From NCBI RefSeq assembly GCF_000306255.2, contig NZ_AKWY02000031.1:62001-126000 (forward strand): 64,000 nucleotides of DNA. Direction: 5' to 3'. The translations under genes and the position numbers were made by a program. The notes under the pieces are model-generated. The model had not been told where the DNA came from and made no database searches. It was given only the letters and a program-made list of their open reading frames with translations. Below are positions 1 to 16,472 of this stretch, piece by piece. This DNA comes from Leptospira noguchii serovar Panama str. CZ214. GTDB lineage: Bacteria; Spirochaetota; Leptospiria; Leptospirales; Leptospiraceae. Every line of letters begins with the position of its first letter. The stretch's first letter is position 1.

Positions 1-17
1 CGATTTTTAGAATATCT

Positions 18-49
<32 letters not shown>

Positions 50-116
50 ATAATCGAAACTGACAGGGAAATTTTGTAGTGTCTGGCTTATTTATATTAC
101 GGGGATTTTAAGAAAT

Positions 117-1615
<1,499 letters not shown>

Positions 1616-1662
1616 TTAAGATAAAATTGTAATAAAATAGTCCATAATTTACTGAATTGAGA

Positions 1663-1679
1663 TTTAGTAGTTTACTAAA
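1663..1679. promoter_or_regulatory. Candidate operator upstream of the ArsR gene
   Basis: A perfect 7-bp inverted repeat, TTTAGTA-GTT-TACTAAA, lies 80 bp upstream of the ArsR start. A further TTTAGTA half-site is at 1695-1701. Spacing and position suit autoregulation by a winged-helix dimer, but the region is very AT-rich, so chance is possible. Confidence 0.35.
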
Positions 1680-1758
1680 ATTGAATAAACTTAATTTAGT
1701 ATTTTGGTCTAAAAAGAGAAAGCATCTTCTTTTAGAAATATAAATAAGAGTAAAAACA

Positions 1759-2058
<300 letters not shown>

Positions 2059-2085
2059 TCTTTAAACGACTACTTTAAAAATTAA

Positions 2086-3057
<972 letters not shown>

Positions 3058-3071
3058 AGAATTCAAATTTC

Positions 3072-4829
3072 CTAAAGTGAGTCTATCAGTCTACCAAATC
3101 TATTATCTACTCTTTGAATCGTTTTAGAGTCTGCTTCGGTCAACGGAGGATACCAGGTTTTCATTCTACAATCCACCACTATTGGAGGATAAAAAGCGGG
3201 GTGATTTCGAATTAATTTCGTATTCGCATAAATATCCCCCGCAGGCTCAAAACGCGTAAAAATGGACCAGATAAAATCGTGATCGGAACGGATAACGTCT
3301 TCGGAATCGTCAACTAGAAACACGAACAAAAAATCTTGGATCGCCTTTTCTTTTAAAAGTTTAGTAGGAACTCCGTCTTTTAATTTGTATTTAGGCCCGG
3401 ATACTACTAAAACTCCTGGATAAGGAACTTTCGGATTTTTAAATAAAGAATTTCCAAACTTACCTTTAAACTGAGTTTTGAGATCGTTTTTCTTTTTACC
3501 AGAACCTAAAAAGATTGATTTACTTCCTTGATTTACAACAGGTCCAGTATAATCGAGAGTATCCTGAGAGATATTTGCAAAAATATGAAGATCCGTAATT
3601 GGATTCATTCTTTCTAATACTGTAATAAACGTTTCTCTAAAATTCTTTAGGTCCACGTCTTGGTCAGTCACGAGCAATACTTTAGTAAGAGAAAGTTGTC
3701 CTTCTCCTAAAATTCTAAGAGCTCCCGTAAAAGCCTCTCCTTGGTATCTTTCCTTTACAACGGCGGCTGCAAGAGAATGTACTCCGGATTCTTCATAAGC
3801 CCATACTCCTTTTACGGCAGGCATCACAACCGGAAACAAAGGAGACAAAAGATCTTGTAAATATTCCGCAATCCAATGATCCTCCTGAGGAGGACGACCC
3901 ACTACGGTCGCGGGCCAAATTGCGTCTTTTCGATAATAAATCCGTTTTACTTGAACAATCGGATAATCATGTTTTAAAGCATAATATCCGTAGTGGTCTC
4001 CAAAGGGACCTTCCGGTTTTCGAATTTTTGGAGGAATGACTCCTTGAATTAGAAAATCTGCATCGGCAACAATCGGTAACGGAGAAACATTTCCTTTTTT
4101 TTGAATTTTTAATTTTTCACCTAACAATAAAGAGGCGAGGATCAATTCACTGATTTCCTCTGGAAGAGGAGCGATCGCTGCAATGGTCAGAGCAGGGGGG
4201 CCTCCCGTATAGATATGTACAGGAAGAGAACGATCTTCTTTTTCCGCTTCGTAATAATGATTTCCTCCTCCTCGGTGAATCTGTATATGCATTCCGGTTT
4301 CCATAGATCCGTGAATTTGAATTCTATACATTCCCAAATTACCTTTTCCGGTTTTAGGACTTTCGGTATATACCAAAGGAAGAGTCACAAACCTTCCACC
4401 GTCCTTGGGCCAGGACATCAACGTCGGAAGCTCATGCAAAGAATCTAATGTGTTTTCAAGAACAGGAGCCGAACCGACCTTTTTGAGGCCCACCTTCAAG
4501 GCTTGAAAGGCGACATTTCTTAAATCCCAAATTTTTGCTGGCGTTGGAGGAAGAATGTGTTGGATCGTAGTTGCAATTTTTTGCACAAACCGGATCGGAT
4601 CTTCTCCGAAAGCTATTTTCATTCTTTTTTCGGAACCGTAAAGATTGGTTACTACGCTAAAACGAGAACCTTTTACATTTTTAAAAAGAACCGCTGGTCC
4701 TCTTTTGGCGACAACCCTCCTTTGAATTTCAGCTAATTCTAATATTGGGTCCACTTCTTCTTCGATAATTAGAAGCTCATTTTGTATTTGTAATTCTTTT
4801 ACAAACTCCGAAGTAGATCTAATTTTCAT
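3072..4829 (-). CDS. ubiD: UbiD-family prenylated-FMN decarboxylase
   Basis: Decarboxylase of the UbiD family, 585 aa, which uses the prenylated flavin made by UbiX. The N-terminal half has the family signatures [15 protein letters not shown] (about 43-57) and the cofactor-loop region with [19 protein letters not shown] sequence ([20 protein letters not shown] in this protein). [11 protein letters not shown] follows centrally. A ubiA homologue and ubiX lie within 8 kb, so the likely role is decarboxylation in quinone biosynthesis; Leptospira is thought to make menaquinone, where UbiD/UbiX/UbiA homologues act late in the futalosine route (family knowledge, not shown here). It overlaps the mutY stop by four bases (ATGA), indicating coupling. 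The exact substrate cannot be read from sequence. Confidence 0.88.
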   Translation of the reverse strand: MKIRSTSEFVKELQIQNELLIIEEEVDPILELAEIQRRVVAKRGPAVLFKNVKGSRFSVVTNLYGSEKRMKIAFGEDPIRFVQKIATTIQHILPPTPAKIWDLRNVAFQALKVGLKKVGSAPVLENTLDSLHELPTLMSWPKDGGRFVTLPLVYTESPKTGKGNLGMYRIQIHGSMETGMHIQIHRGGGNHYYEAEKEDRSLPVHIYTGGPPALTIAAIAPLPEEISELILASLLLGEKLKIQKKGNVSPLPIVADADFLIQGVIPPKIRKPEGPFGDHYGYYALKHDYPIVQVKRIYYRKDAIWPATVVGRPPQEDHWIAEYLQDLLSPLFPVVMPAVKGVWAYEESGVHSLAAAVVKERYQGEAFTGALRILGEGQLSLTKVLLVTDQDVDLKNFRETFITVLERMNPITDLHIFANISQDTLDYTGPVVNQGSKSIFLGSGKKKNDLKTQFKGKFGNSLFKNPKVPYPGVLVVSGPKYKLKDGVPTKLLKEKAIQDFLFVFLVDDSEDVIRSDHDFIWSIFTRFEPAGDIYANTKLIRNHPAFYPPIVVDCRMKTWYPPLTEADSKTIQRVDNRFGRLIDSL

Positions 4830-5938
4830 AATTTAAGTTCCGGTTGTTTTTTATTTTTAAGTTTGATCAGTTTACCGGAAATGGAAGAAGGAAATTCTTC
4901 CTTAAGATCCGATTCGTGTACCCATTTAAATTCTATGTGTTTCTTTTGTTTTAGATTTTTTTCTATTTTAGAAACGTTTTTCTCTTCTAACTCGCTGAAT
5001 TTCAATCGAATCTTGTGATTGGTGATCGAATGTTTTGTTTGAAGAGAATTGGAAACAATTCTGGGATCTTGAAATAATTCCTCTACCCATTCGTCTTCTT
5101 TATAAGGATGTTTTCCCTCTAATCGAAACGGTAACGAATAAATCGTTTTAAAAAATCTTCGAGTTGTATATTTCACCAAAAGAATTTTATCTTCCGATTT
5201 CAAAAAAAGAAAATTGAGATCCAGATCTACCCAATTTTCCACAGACTTAGAGATAGGGATTTCTTTTTCTTTCCCTGCGGCTCTTGCTTTACAATGATTT
5301 TGTAATGGACAAGCAAAACAATTTGGAATCGGAACACAAACGAGAGCTCCTAATTCCATTACGGCTTCATTATGATCTCCGGGAAACTCTGTATTTAGAA
5401 ATTCCTGCGCTAAATCCGCAAGTGTTTGGTTAGTCGAAGTTAAACTAGGATCAGATTCGATCAAAAACAATCTAGATAAAACTCGTTTTACGTTTCCGTC
5501 CAAAACTGCGTGAGGTTTTCTATAAGCAATCGACAAAACGGCGGAAGCGGTATAACTTCCTACTCCCGGAATTAAAAGCGCTTCTTCATAATTTTCAGGA
5601 AAACGACCTTCGTATTTTTCGACAAGAAGGCTAGCTCCTTTTTTTAAATTTTTAGCCCTGGAGTAATACCCAAGTCCTTTCCAATATTTCATTACTTCTT
5701 CTTCCGAAGCTTCACTCAATGAATTTGGATCTGGAAATCTTTTTAAAAAAGTTTCATAAATAGGAAGCATAGCAGAGACTCGAGTTTGTTGAAGCATAAT
5801 CTCACTCACCCAAATTCTATATGCGTTTTTATTAATTCGAAATGGTAGTTCTCTTTTGTTTTTATAAAACCAAGAAAGTAAATTTTTTCTAAGTTCTATG
5901 ATCAGTTTAGAATCGATTGAGTTCGTATTCAATTTCAC
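4826..5938 (-). CDS. mutY: A/G-specific adenine DNA glycosylase MutY
   Basis: Base-excision repair enzyme that removes adenine mispaired with 8-oxoguanine. The catalytic Glu46 (SEIMLQQ), HhH segment [10 protein letters not shown] (about 122-131) and catalytic Asp147 (LDGNVKRVL) are present. A [4Fe-4S] cysteine set follows: Cys201, 207, 210 and 216. The first spacing is Cys-x5-Cys instead of the usual Cys-x6-Cys. A NUDIX-like C-terminal domain with a KHSITNHKI segment resembles the 8-oxoG-recognition loop. Length 370 aa is normal. It sits between ychF and ubiD in a leftward operon, with a four-base overlap into ubiD. Confidence 0.93.
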   Translation of the reverse strand: MKLNTNSIDSKLIIELRKNLLSWFYKNKRELPFRINKNAYRIWVSEIMLQQTRVSAMLPIYETFLKRFPDPNSLSEASEEEVMKYWKGLGYYSRAKNLKKGASLLVEKYEGRFPENYEEALLIPGVGSYTASAVLSIAYRKPHAVLDGNVKRVLSRLFLIESDPSLTSTNQTLADLAQEFLNTEFPGDHNEAVMELGALVCVPIPNCFACPLQNHCKARAAGKEKEIPISKSVENWVDLDLNFLFLKSEDKILLVKYTTRRFFKTIYSLPFRLEGKHPYKEDEWVEELFQDPRIVSNSLQTKHSITNHKIRLKFSELEEKNVSKIEKNLKQKKHIEFKWVHESDLKEEFPSSISGKLIKLKNKKQPELKL

Positions 5939-6017
5939 TGTAATCCTATTTTAAAAAGAATCGTTCTAAAAACTTAAAAAGAAAAACAATCTTCAACAAC
6001 GTCAAAACACAATTTCT

Positions 6018-7115
<1,098 letters not shown>

Positions 7116-7154
7116 GCGATCCAGATTTTCCGGAACAGGCGAAAAGTAAAATCG

Positions 7155-8375
<1,221 letters not shown>

Positions 8376-8381
8376 CCTAAG

Positions 8382-9029
8382 TTAATCGATTCCTACGGAT
8401 TTCAATAGAGTTTGTTCAAATTTCAGATAATTTTTTTCTTCTTTTTCTTGAAATAACGAATAACGTGTTTTGTATTCAGAATCTTCCTGATAAAGAGCAT
8501 TTTTCATTTCCAAAAGATGAGATTCCTCTTCCTTCAGAATCGCTTTTAAACTGACTGGAATTCCGTTCTCTTCTAAAATTTGATCGTATTCTTGATAGAG
8601 AAAATCCGCTCTTTCTTCAACGAGGTGGGTCACATAAAGATAAGAAAGAAAGGATCGTTTTTTACCTTTGATACCGGATGAAGTTAAGTTTTTTAAAACC
8701 ATTCCGTCCAGTCTTTGAAAATATAAGAATGCGGAAAAACCGCAGTGTAGATTTTCCATTTGATAATCAGGACAGGTACCCGGAGAAACTCTTTCACTCA
8801 TTCTTTTGAAAAAGTGGGCGTGTCTGGTTTCTTCAGATGCGTGTCTCAAAATCATCTCTCCTACCGCAAATCCGCTTTGAGTCGCAAGAATTTTTCTAGA
8901 ACCGATATGTTCTAAAAAAGAAATCGTATTTAACCATCTGGAATGTATTTTCTGGTCTTGTATAATTTTGTTAAGAAAAGAACGTATGTTTTTTGTGGAT
9001 AAAGAAAGATTTGTCAAAGCGGCTGTCAT
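8382..9029 (-). CDS. Ferritin-like di-iron fold protein, unknown function
   Basis: A helical 215-aa cytoplasmic protein with a possible di-iron carboxylate site. Candidate ligands are Glu40 (LEH), Glu67-x2-His70 (EETRH), Glu138/139 (VEER) and Glu168-x2-His171 (EEESH), the E...ExxH...E...ExxH order of ferritin-like oxidases and hydroxylases. It has no signal peptide. MiaE-type tRNA hydroxylases and other ferritin-superfamily enzymes share this pattern, but no family signature decides among them. It is the first gene of the leftward operon ending with hldD, and its start faces the divergent ubiA gene across 62 bases. Confidence 0.6.
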   Translation of the reverse strand: MTAALTNLSLSTKNIRSFLNKIIQDQKIHSRWLNTISFLEHIGSRKILATQSGFAVGEMILRHASEETRHAHFFKRMSERVSPGTCPDYQMENLHCGFSAFLYFQRLDGMVLKNLTSSGIKGKKRSFLSYLYVTHLVEERADFLYQEYDQILEENGIPVSLKAILKEEESHLLEMKNALYQEDSEYKTRYSLFQEKEEKNYLKFEQTLLKSVGID

Positions 9030-9091
9030 AGACGTATCCTTTTTTAAAGGGCGGAAAAAATCATCGCTTTTTAGGCTTTCTTTCTGATTTT

Positions 9092-10015
9092 ATGCAGGAA
9101 AAGAATTTTGGAATTTTAAAGATCATGAATCAAACTCTAACATCTCTGAAGCAATACGGAAGTCTTATTAAGTTTTCTCATACATTATTCGCGCTCCCTT
9201 TTGCTGGAATTGCGTTTGTTCTATCCTTTCTAAAAACACAAGGGAAATCTGTATCAGACTGGATTATTCTTTCAATTTTAATTTTGATTTCCATGATATT
9301 TGCAAGATCCGCAGCTATGGGTTTTAATCGAATCGTAGATACGGATATAGACTCAAAAAATGAGCGTACTCGAGACAGAGAAATTCCAGCAGGTAAAATT
9401 TCAAAACGTTCCGCGGTTTTGTTCGTTGTTCTATCCTCTTGCGGATTTTTAATCGTGAGTTGGTTTATCAATCCGATGGCGTTTCTACTTTCTTTTCCTA
9501 CCTTGATCATTCTTTTAGGATATTCTTTGGCAAAAAGATTTACTTGGTTTTGCCATTTTATTTTAGGTTTTTCGATCGGACTCGCGCCACTTGCAACTTG
9601 GGTGGCAGTTCGAGGAGAAATCGTTTGGGAACCGATTCTTTGGACAATTGGTCTTGCATTCAATCTGGCCGGGTTTGATATTCTTTACGCTTTACAAGAC
9701 CAAGAATTCGATCAAAAAGAAGGACTTTATTCCATACCTACAAAGTTCGGAAGAAAAACTTCTCTTAGAATTGCAATCGCGAGTCATATTCTTTGTATCG
9801 GATTCTTGTTTATGGCCGGTTTTGTTTCTGGACTTGGATTTATATTTATCATATTTTTAGTAGTTATCTCATATTTTCTTTTTCAAGAACACAAAATTGC
9901 TAGGACTTCTATAAATCATTTTTTTCCTCCAAAATTCTATCAGATTCATTCTTATATTTCTTTGATACTGTTTGGTGGTTTGTTGTTTGATCGAGTTTTA
10001 TATTTTTATTTTTAG
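9092..10015 (+). CDS. ubiA: UbiA-family polyprenyltransferase
   Basis: Integral-membrane prenyltransferase, 307 aa, with about eight hydrophobic segments. The first Asp-rich motif NRIVDTDID has Asn79, Asp83 and Asp87 (NxxxDxxxD); the second, [11 protein letters not shown], has Asp203 and Asp207 (DxxxD). Together these bind Mg-prenyl diphosphate. It should attach the isoprenoid tail to the quinone ring precursor. A UbiX gene follows 613 bases downstream on the same strand and UbiD is 4 kb upstream on the other strand, consistent with one quinone pathway. An in-frame ATG at 9125 is an equally possible start; it would remove 11 residues before the first helix. Confidence 0.9.
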   Translation: MQEKNFGILKIMNQTLTSLKQYGSLIKFSHTLFALPFAGIAFVLSFLKTQGKSVSDWIILSILILISMIFARSAAMGFNRIVDTDIDSKNERTRDREIPAGKISKRSAVLFVVLSSCGFLIVSWFINPMAFLLSFPTLIILLGYSLAKRFTWFCHFILGFSIGLAPLATWVAVRGEIVWEPILWTIGLAFNLAGFDILYALQDQEFDQKEGLYSIPTKFGRKTSLRIAIASHILCIGFLFMAGFVSGLGFIFIIFLVVISYFLFQEHKIARTSINHFFPPKFYQIHSYISLILFGGLLFDRVLYFYF

Positions 10016-10628
10016 GAAATAGAATCTTATAAACTTCTCGGTAAATTTCGCTTAGAATTTGTTTCAAAACTCTAAAAAATGACAGCGATCGTTTTTTATG
10101 TTGGGAATTTTTATAAAATCCAAATGTAATATTCTTTAGTGCGTGTAACTACCGCTCAATTAAAAATTCATTTTATAGAAGTCCCAATAATTAGATGTAA
10201 TAGTTCCCACATGAATCTAAAATAAACGTGGCCATTCTTTCTATCTCATAAACTTCTAATATAAAAAGGATTTACAATAATTTTATACTTCTAGAGACTT
10301 TAATCTTAGTTTGTAATAGTTCGGTTTCACTCAAAAACTATATAAAAGAATACCCGATCTTTTACAATAGAGTAAAACTTTACGATTAAGATTCCGATGT
10401 ATGAAAAAAAAACTATGGTAAAAGTTAGAATCCTTCAAAAAAGTCAACAATTCCAGATTAGACACAACCTTAAGAACTTCTATATTTTTAATAAAATGAC
10501 TGTTAATTTTTTGTATTATTTTTATACATCCGAGCATTCAATTTTATAAAGATCAGTATTATAAATTCTAAAAATTAAAAATGTAGACCAAAGAATTTTA
10601 AAATTTCTGTATATAATGAAGAGATAAA
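10016..10628. other. 613-base gene-free gap between ubiA and ubiX with decayed repeats
   Basis: No convincing gene: the longest frames lack a ribosome-binding site and homology. It holds pieces of dispersed repeats seen elsewhere in the window. 10155-10182 closely matches 21620-21647 (CTCAATTAAAAATT core). A TAGTTCCCACA core is at 10201-10211. A 106-base copy at 10431-10536 resembles 59451-59554. The promoter for ubiX should be in the last 100 bases but cannot be placed with confidence. Confidence 0.6.
10431..10536 (+). repeat. Dispersed intergenic repeat, copy A
   Basis: This 106-base segment aligns along its whole length with 59451-59554 in the same orientation. Shared landmarks, in order, are TCCTTCAAAAAA, CAATTCC-G-TTAGAC, TGTTAATTTTT, TATTATTTT-ATACAT-CGAG. 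By eye about three quarters of positions agree. The last landmark also recurs near 30401-30425 (TTTATACGTCCGAGCA). Both copies are noncoding. Confidence 0.65.
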
Positions 10629-11243
10629 ATGAAACTTGTTTTAGGAATAGCAGGAGCCAGTGGCTCTATTTACGTGGAAAGATTTATCAAAGCGCTTTTT
10701 ACGATCGAAGGAACTACCTTTTTAGTCTGTAGTAATGCATCTCTTAGAGTTTTCAGAGAGGAAATGGAATGTCAGGTTTCTTCATCAAAAGAATTACTAG
10801 ATTTTATCGTTTCTAAATATAAGATCCAAACTAATCATCATAAATTTGAAATCCGTAGTTTTACGGATATAGGAGCGGATATAGCCTCTGGTTCTAATTT
10901 TTGGAATGCGATGGTAATTCTACCCTGCTCTATGAAAATGATCGCTTCGATTAACGCCGGTTTGACGGAAAACCTAATTGAAAGAGCCGCTGACGTCACT
11001 TTAAAAGAAAGAAGAAACCTTATAGTAGTTCCAAGAGAAACCCCCTACAATCGGATTCATCTGAAAAATATGCTGGAACTTCACGATGCAGGTGGGATCA
11101 TATTACCCGCTTCTCCAGGGTTTTATCAATTACCTAAAACTCTAGAAGACATAGGGGATTTTATCAGCGAAAAAGTTTTTAAACTTTTAGGTATGGAAAT
11201 GAATCTATATCCACCATGGACCCCTAAAAATACAGGGGAATAA
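10629..11243 (+). CDS. ubiX: Flavin prenyltransferase UbiX
   Basis: Makes prenylated FMN, the cofactor of UbiD decarboxylases, from FMNH2 and dimethylallyl phosphate. Residues 6-15 ([10 protein letters not shown]) form the flavin-phosphate-binding loop. The [23 protein letters not shown] region and the [16 protein letters not shown] stretch are typical of UbiX/Pad1 proteins, as is [12 protein letters not shown] near the C-terminus. Length 204 aa is normal. It partners functionally with the UbiD at 3072-4829. The ATG at 10629 follows GAAGAGATAAA. It converges with the gene ending at 11250, with six bases between stops. Confidence 0.94.
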   Translation: MKLVLGIAGASGSIYVERFIKALFTIEGTTFLVCSNASLRVFREEMECQVSSSKELLDFIVSKYKIQTNHHKFEIRSFTDIGADIASGSNFWNAMVILPCSMKMIASINAGLTENLIERAADVTLKERRNLIVVPRETPYNRIHLKNMLELHDAGGIILPASPGFYQLPKTLEDIGDFISEKVFKLLGMEMNLYPPWTPKNTGE

Positions 11244-11249
11244 TCCTGA

Positions 11250-11939
11250 TTAGGCGAAGTATTCTATGTCGTGAATTTTCTTCTTAAGCGTGGATGCGTC
11301 TTCATAGTTTTCTTTTGAAATCGCGTTGAACTTTTGAAGATAAAGTCCGATCAATTCCTCTCCGGTTTGTCCAGGCAAAGAAAGTGCCTTTTTGAAATTA
11401 TCTAAGTCGAACTCGGGATGTTTCGTCGAAAAGTTTTCTACTAGCTGATCCATTTTAATGAGAGATGCTTCTCTCGCAATTCCAGTAGATCTTCTGATTT
11501 TAAGAGAAAGATTTGCGAGCACATCTAAATATTCTCGAACACCACTTTCTTCCTCCGGAAAATTGACCTGTCCTCCGCCTACTTCCCGATTTTTACAAAT
11601 CTCTACATATTTGATCACTACACTATTGAACTGATCCATTCTTTCTTGAATGTAATCGTTAGAAGCTTCTTTAGACGCAGGCATCTCGAAGTCTTTAATT
11701 TTGATCACGTCGTATTTTTCTATATTTTCCGATATGACCTTTTTTAATTCCTCATAACTTTCCAACGATACTGGAGGAAACGTTACGACAGGAAAATTTT
11801 CCCCAATTTTTAGAAAGCTAACAACCACGTTAGACGCGATGATCTTTCCTCCGGGGCTGAGAGGGTTTTCACCAAATACATTACAATATACGATTAAATT
11901 ACCTGTTGGGTTTTTCTCGGATCCCTTTTCAAATTTCAA
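11250..11939 (-). CDS. Conserved hypothetical protein with a UVR-like C-terminal motif
   Basis: Not recognised as a whole; 229 aa, soluble, no signal peptide. The last 30 residues ([20 protein letters not shown] and following, about 198-227) resemble the UVR helical hairpin found in UvrB, UvrC and some Clp/McsA proteins, with the Asn/Asp-Tyr-Glu-Asp-Ala-x3-Lys-x3 pattern. The middle is predicted helical (about 75-180). It is the last gene of the leftward lipoyl-metallophosphoesterase-mrp set, 52 bases after mrp. A protein-protein contact role is the most that can be inferred. Confidence 0.55.
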   Translation of the reverse strand: MKFEKGSEKNPTGNLIVYCNVFGENPLSPGGKIIASNVVVSFLKIGENFPVVTFPPVSLESYEELKKVISENIEKYDVIKIKDFEMPASKEASNDYIQERMDQFNSVVIKYVEICKNREVGGGQVNFPEEESGVREYLDVLANLSLKIRRSTGIAREASLIKMDQLVENFSTKHPEFDLDNFKKALSLPGQTGEELIGLYLQKFNAISKENYEDASTLKKKIHDIEYFA

Positions 11940-11988
11940 GGTTCACCTCCCGTCTCTGTCTCTCTATGTACAACAGACTCCAAAGCAT

Positions 11989-13035
<1,047 letters not shown>

Positions 13036-13036
13036 T

Positions 13037-13915
13037 CTATTCCTTTTCCAAATAGGAAACCAAAGGGGCTTCCGTAAACTTAGACCTTTCTAAATTGTAA
13101 GTATATCTTTGAATTTTAACTTTCTGTTTTTGAATTTCGAGAAGATGAAAACCACTTTCGTGTTTTACATCCGGAAGACGAGTACTAGATGCAGAATTGA
13201 TTACGTAATAGGGTAATTTTTCTCCAGGAAATTTTACCCAGTTCGTATGAACATGGCCGTGTAAATAAACAAGAGGAGGTTGTTCTTTTAGTAAGGAAAC
13301 GATCTCTTCTCGATTTAGTAATTTATGATGTACTGTTTCTTGTTTATCACTCGGATTCCAAATTGGATGATGACATACTAGAATATAATTCGTAATTTTT
13401 TTTTCGGAAAGAAATCTTTTTGTTTGTGTGACAATTTCCGGATGGATCCACCCATGAGCATTTAAGATGGAAAGAGGAACACTTGAATCCCAACCCACAA
13501 AATGAAGATTTTGAATCTTTTTGATTCGAATATAACTTTTGTTATGCGAAATAGATTCGCCTGAAAGTTCAGAGAAATATCTTTCATACAAAGCGTTCTC
13601 TCCGGAAGATTGTTTTACATAACGGTCATGGTTTCCAGGAATATAAAAAACTTTTTCTAAAGGAAGTTCGTTTAATATTTTTTTGGCTTTTTTAAATTCC
13701 TCTTCATGAGATACATTGGTAAGATCTCCAGATACTACGATCGCATCCGGATTTGTCTCTTGAATAAAAGTTAAGATAGAATCTAAAACTTTTTTAGGAT
13801 ATTTACTCTTTCTTCTAAGATTATAATTTAAATATCCCACAAACATCTTACCCTTAAGTTGAAAGAATGGGAGAGAAGTCGGAAAGTGTAAGTCTGATAG
13901 ATGAAGAATTTTCAT
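13037..13915 (-). CDS. Calcineurin-like metallophosphoesterase
   Basis: Dinuclear-metal phosphoesterase of 292 aa. All five metal motifs are visible: LSDLHFP (Asp8, His10), VSGDLTN, PGNHDRY, CHHPIW and LHGHVH. The order and spacing resemble class III cyclic-nucleotide phosphodiesterase-like proteins, but the substrate cannot be read from sequence. No signal peptide. Its start overlaps the lipoyl-domain gene stop by four bases and its stop is one base from the mrp start, so it belongs to a tightly packed operon. Confidence 0.85.
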   Translation of the reverse strand: MKILHLSDLHFPTSLPFFQLKGKMFVGYLNYNLRRKSKYPKKVLDSILTFIQETNPDAIVVSGDLTNVSHEEEFKKAKKILNELPLEKVFYIPGNHDRYVKQSSGENALYERYFSELSGESISHNKSYIRIKKIQNLHFVGWDSSVPLSILNAHGWIHPEIVTQTKRFLSEKKITNYILVCHHPIWNPSDKQETVHHKLLNREEIVSLLKEQPPLVYLHGHVHTNWVKFPGEKLPYYVINSASSTRLPDVKHESGFHLLEIQKQKVKIQRYTYNLERSKFTEAPLVSYLEKE

Positions 13916-14172
13916 TCGGATTCAGAAAGCTCTAAAATTCCCAACACTTCGCCTTTGCGAACAATAGCCCCTTTCTCTTTTATAATTTGCGTTAGTGTAC
14001 CTTTCACTGGGGACTCCATAGGAAAACACGCTTTATCTGTAACTAGTTCTAAAACCTCTTGACCTTGCTCAACTAAATCGCCTATTTTCGAATTCCAGTG
14101 AACGAGTTCTATCTTGTCGGTATCTCCTAGGTCTGGCGTGATCAATTCAAAAATGTAGGATTTTGATTTCAT
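13912..14172 (-). CDS. Stand-alone biotin/lipoyl attachment domain protein
   Basis: An 86-aa protein consisting of only a lipoyl domain as found at the N-terminus of 2-oxoacid dehydrogenase E2 subunits. The hairpin [11 protein letters not shown] carries the modifiable Lys47 in a DKA context (lipoyl-type; biotin domains use MKM). The domain starts with [15 protein letters not shown] and ends [12 protein letters not shown]. No catalytic or subunit-binding domain follows, and no E2, E1 or glycine-cleavage gene is adjacent. It is the first gene of an operon with the metallophosphoesterase and mrp. It could be a mobile lipoyl carrier; the partner enzyme is unknown. Confidence 0.8.
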   Translation of the reverse strand: MKSKSYIFELITPDLGDTDKIELVHWNSKIGDLVEQGQEVLELVTDKACFPMESPVKGTLTQIIKEKGAIVRKGEVLGILELSESE

Positions 14173-14239
14173 AGTTTAAAACAAACTTGCGTAAAAGACT
14201 TTGTACATCAATGATACCTAAAAAACTCGGCGGGGATAT

Positions 14240-15070
<831 letters not shown>

Positions 15071-15466
15071 TGTATTATAAAATTCACATTAGTCATTAGC
15101 AAATTATAAATTTATTATAGAATTCTCTTTACTCAAAAGTATAAAATGTTCTTAATTTTATAAGAGTCAGTAGAAAATTCGACTTAAAAGAAAATTTTAA
15201 AAAAACGTAGCTCTTTATTTGTAATGAAAACTATCAATTCATAAATATAATCTTTAAGTTTTACGAGTTATCCTTTCTTCTTTTATACAAATTCATCTAC
15301 TAATTAAAGAGAAGTTCATTATTTTTAAGAATAAATTGTGTAGTGAGATCAAAAATTAATTGCGTTGGCTTCGTTTTTTATAAAAATTCGTAAAACTACG
15401 AATTGCTTTAAGATTTTAAAATAAGCCGACTTGAAGTTTAAACTTTCCATTTATATTTCAAATTTT
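15071..15466. other. About 400 bases of AT-rich noncoding sequence
   Basis: Nothing recognisable beyond AT-rich sequence downstream of the GHKL gene and upstream of the small exported protein. No clear terminator hairpin with a T run, no RNA gene and no copy of the TTCCCACA repeat was seen. Confidence 0.5.
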
Positions 15467-15985
15467 ATGAAAAATAAATTTCACAGATCAATTTTCCTTT
15501 TCATTATATTCAATATTTTATCTCAAATTACATGCATTGATTTGTACATAGGTGGTGCACATATAGACGAATCCGGAGTCGATTCTTCGTTAACCGTCAC
15601 GAAATACGAATGGACACAACGTATGGTAGAAACTTATTCAATCCGATATACTTCCTGCGGGTTTGACGTTTTCAAAATGGAAGAAAATGAATTTTATACG
15701 CTCGTCACTTTATTAATTTTAGGAAGTAATGAAGAATATAATGGAACTTCGTTTTTTGACATGGGAAAAAATCTTGATGATTTATATCTATCCTATAGTT
15801 CATCTAAAGTACATTACTTTTATAAAGATTCTTTAGAATATTGTACCGAAACGATATTGACTAGCCCTTGCCAATCTAACCCGCAAGATCAAGCGAACTC
15901 TTTATATCTTGCGGTAATTCGAGGTTGTTGGTTAAATCCAAGTAATTCTGCAAATTTCTGGGAGAAAGGACAGGGAAATTGGTGA
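15467..15985 (+). CDS. Small exported, possibly lipid-modified protein of unknown function
   Basis: Not recognised; 172 aa from ATG 15467. A longer frame from TTG 15431 only adds 12 residues before the signal. The N-terminus (MKNKFHRSIFLFIIFNILSQ then ITC) is a typical basic-plus-hydrophobic signal ending near a Cys; the lipobox is weak, so lipoprotein status is uncertain. The mature part has several Cys residues (for example in YTSCGFD, LEYCTET, TSPCQSN and IRGCWLN), which suggests disulfides outside the cytoplasm. It is flanked by long noncoding gaps on both sides. It may be a lineage-specific gene. Confidence 0.5.
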   Translation: MKNKFHRSIFLFIIFNILSQITCIDLYIGGAHIDESGVDSSLTVTKYEWTQRMVETYSIRYTSCGFDVFKMEENEFYTLVTLLILGSNEEYNGTSFFDMGKNLDDLYLSYSSSKVHYFYKDSLEYCTETILTSPCQSNPQDQANSLYLAVIRGCWLNPSNSANFWEKGQGNW

Positions 15986-16472
15986 TTTCATTCCATTCTC
16001 AGGGTATCTATACAAATTAAAAAATAACACAATTCTAAAATTCAAATTCTTGAATGAAATCGAAGAACAACAAGAATTTTGCCTCCAAAATTTACAATTT
16101 TTAACAGTAGGTCATACTCTAAATTAAACTCATTTTCAAACTTACAATCATAATCGCTAAATCATTCTGCAGTAGTTCCCTCCATATTTAAACAATTTAT
16201 CCGCTTTTGAACCGCATATTTATTGTTAAGTTTTTTAATAGAGTTGTTGAAAAATTCCATAATTCAGATCAACAAAACTGCTCTAATCTACCGTTTCCAT
16301 GAAACAGAAACTAATTTAGAATTAATTTTTCAACAACTCTAATGTGTAAAATTCCCGCACTGAAAAACTTTACTCAAAAATATATAATAAAATTCTAATA
16401 TTCAATAATCAAACGCGTTTGTATGATAAAAATCCTTAGTAATCGTTCTATAATTCTCAAGTAGTGCAGGTT
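15986..16472. other. 487-base gap containing a MITE-like element
   Basis: No gene seen. It holds the 103-base inverted-repeat element at 16239-16341 and a degenerate AGTAGTTCCCTCCATAT relative of the dispersed TTCCCACA repeat near 16171-16187. The rest is AT-rich. The stop of the leftward sugar dehydrogenase gene borders its right end. Confidence 0.55.
16239..16341. mobile_element. MITE-like element: 103 bp with perfect 18-bp terminal inverted repeats
   Basis: TAGAGTTGTTGAAAAATT at 16239-16256 is the exact reverse complement of 16324-16341. Pairing extends inward with a four-base bulge (CATAATTC on the left against GAATTA on the right). The outermost TA on each side could be a TA target duplication, as used by IS630/Tc1-type elements. 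The interior of about 67 bases has no coding frame. These features suit a non-autonomous miniature element or the two ends of a collapsed insertion sequence. It would fold into a long hairpin if transcribed. Confidence 0.6.

Noticed and set aside
9178..9663. Long open frame antisense to ubiA
   Set aside because: It lies wholly inside a well-supported UbiA gene, has no ribosome site or homology, and is a shadow of its codon use.
10331..10537. 68-codon minus-strand frame between ubiA and ubiX
   Set aside because: Lies inside the repeat copy A, AT-rich, without ribosome site or conserved features.
11221..11237. CCCCT ... AGGGG hairpin at the end of ubiX
   Set aside because: Only five base pairs, lies inside the coding end, and is not followed by a T run.
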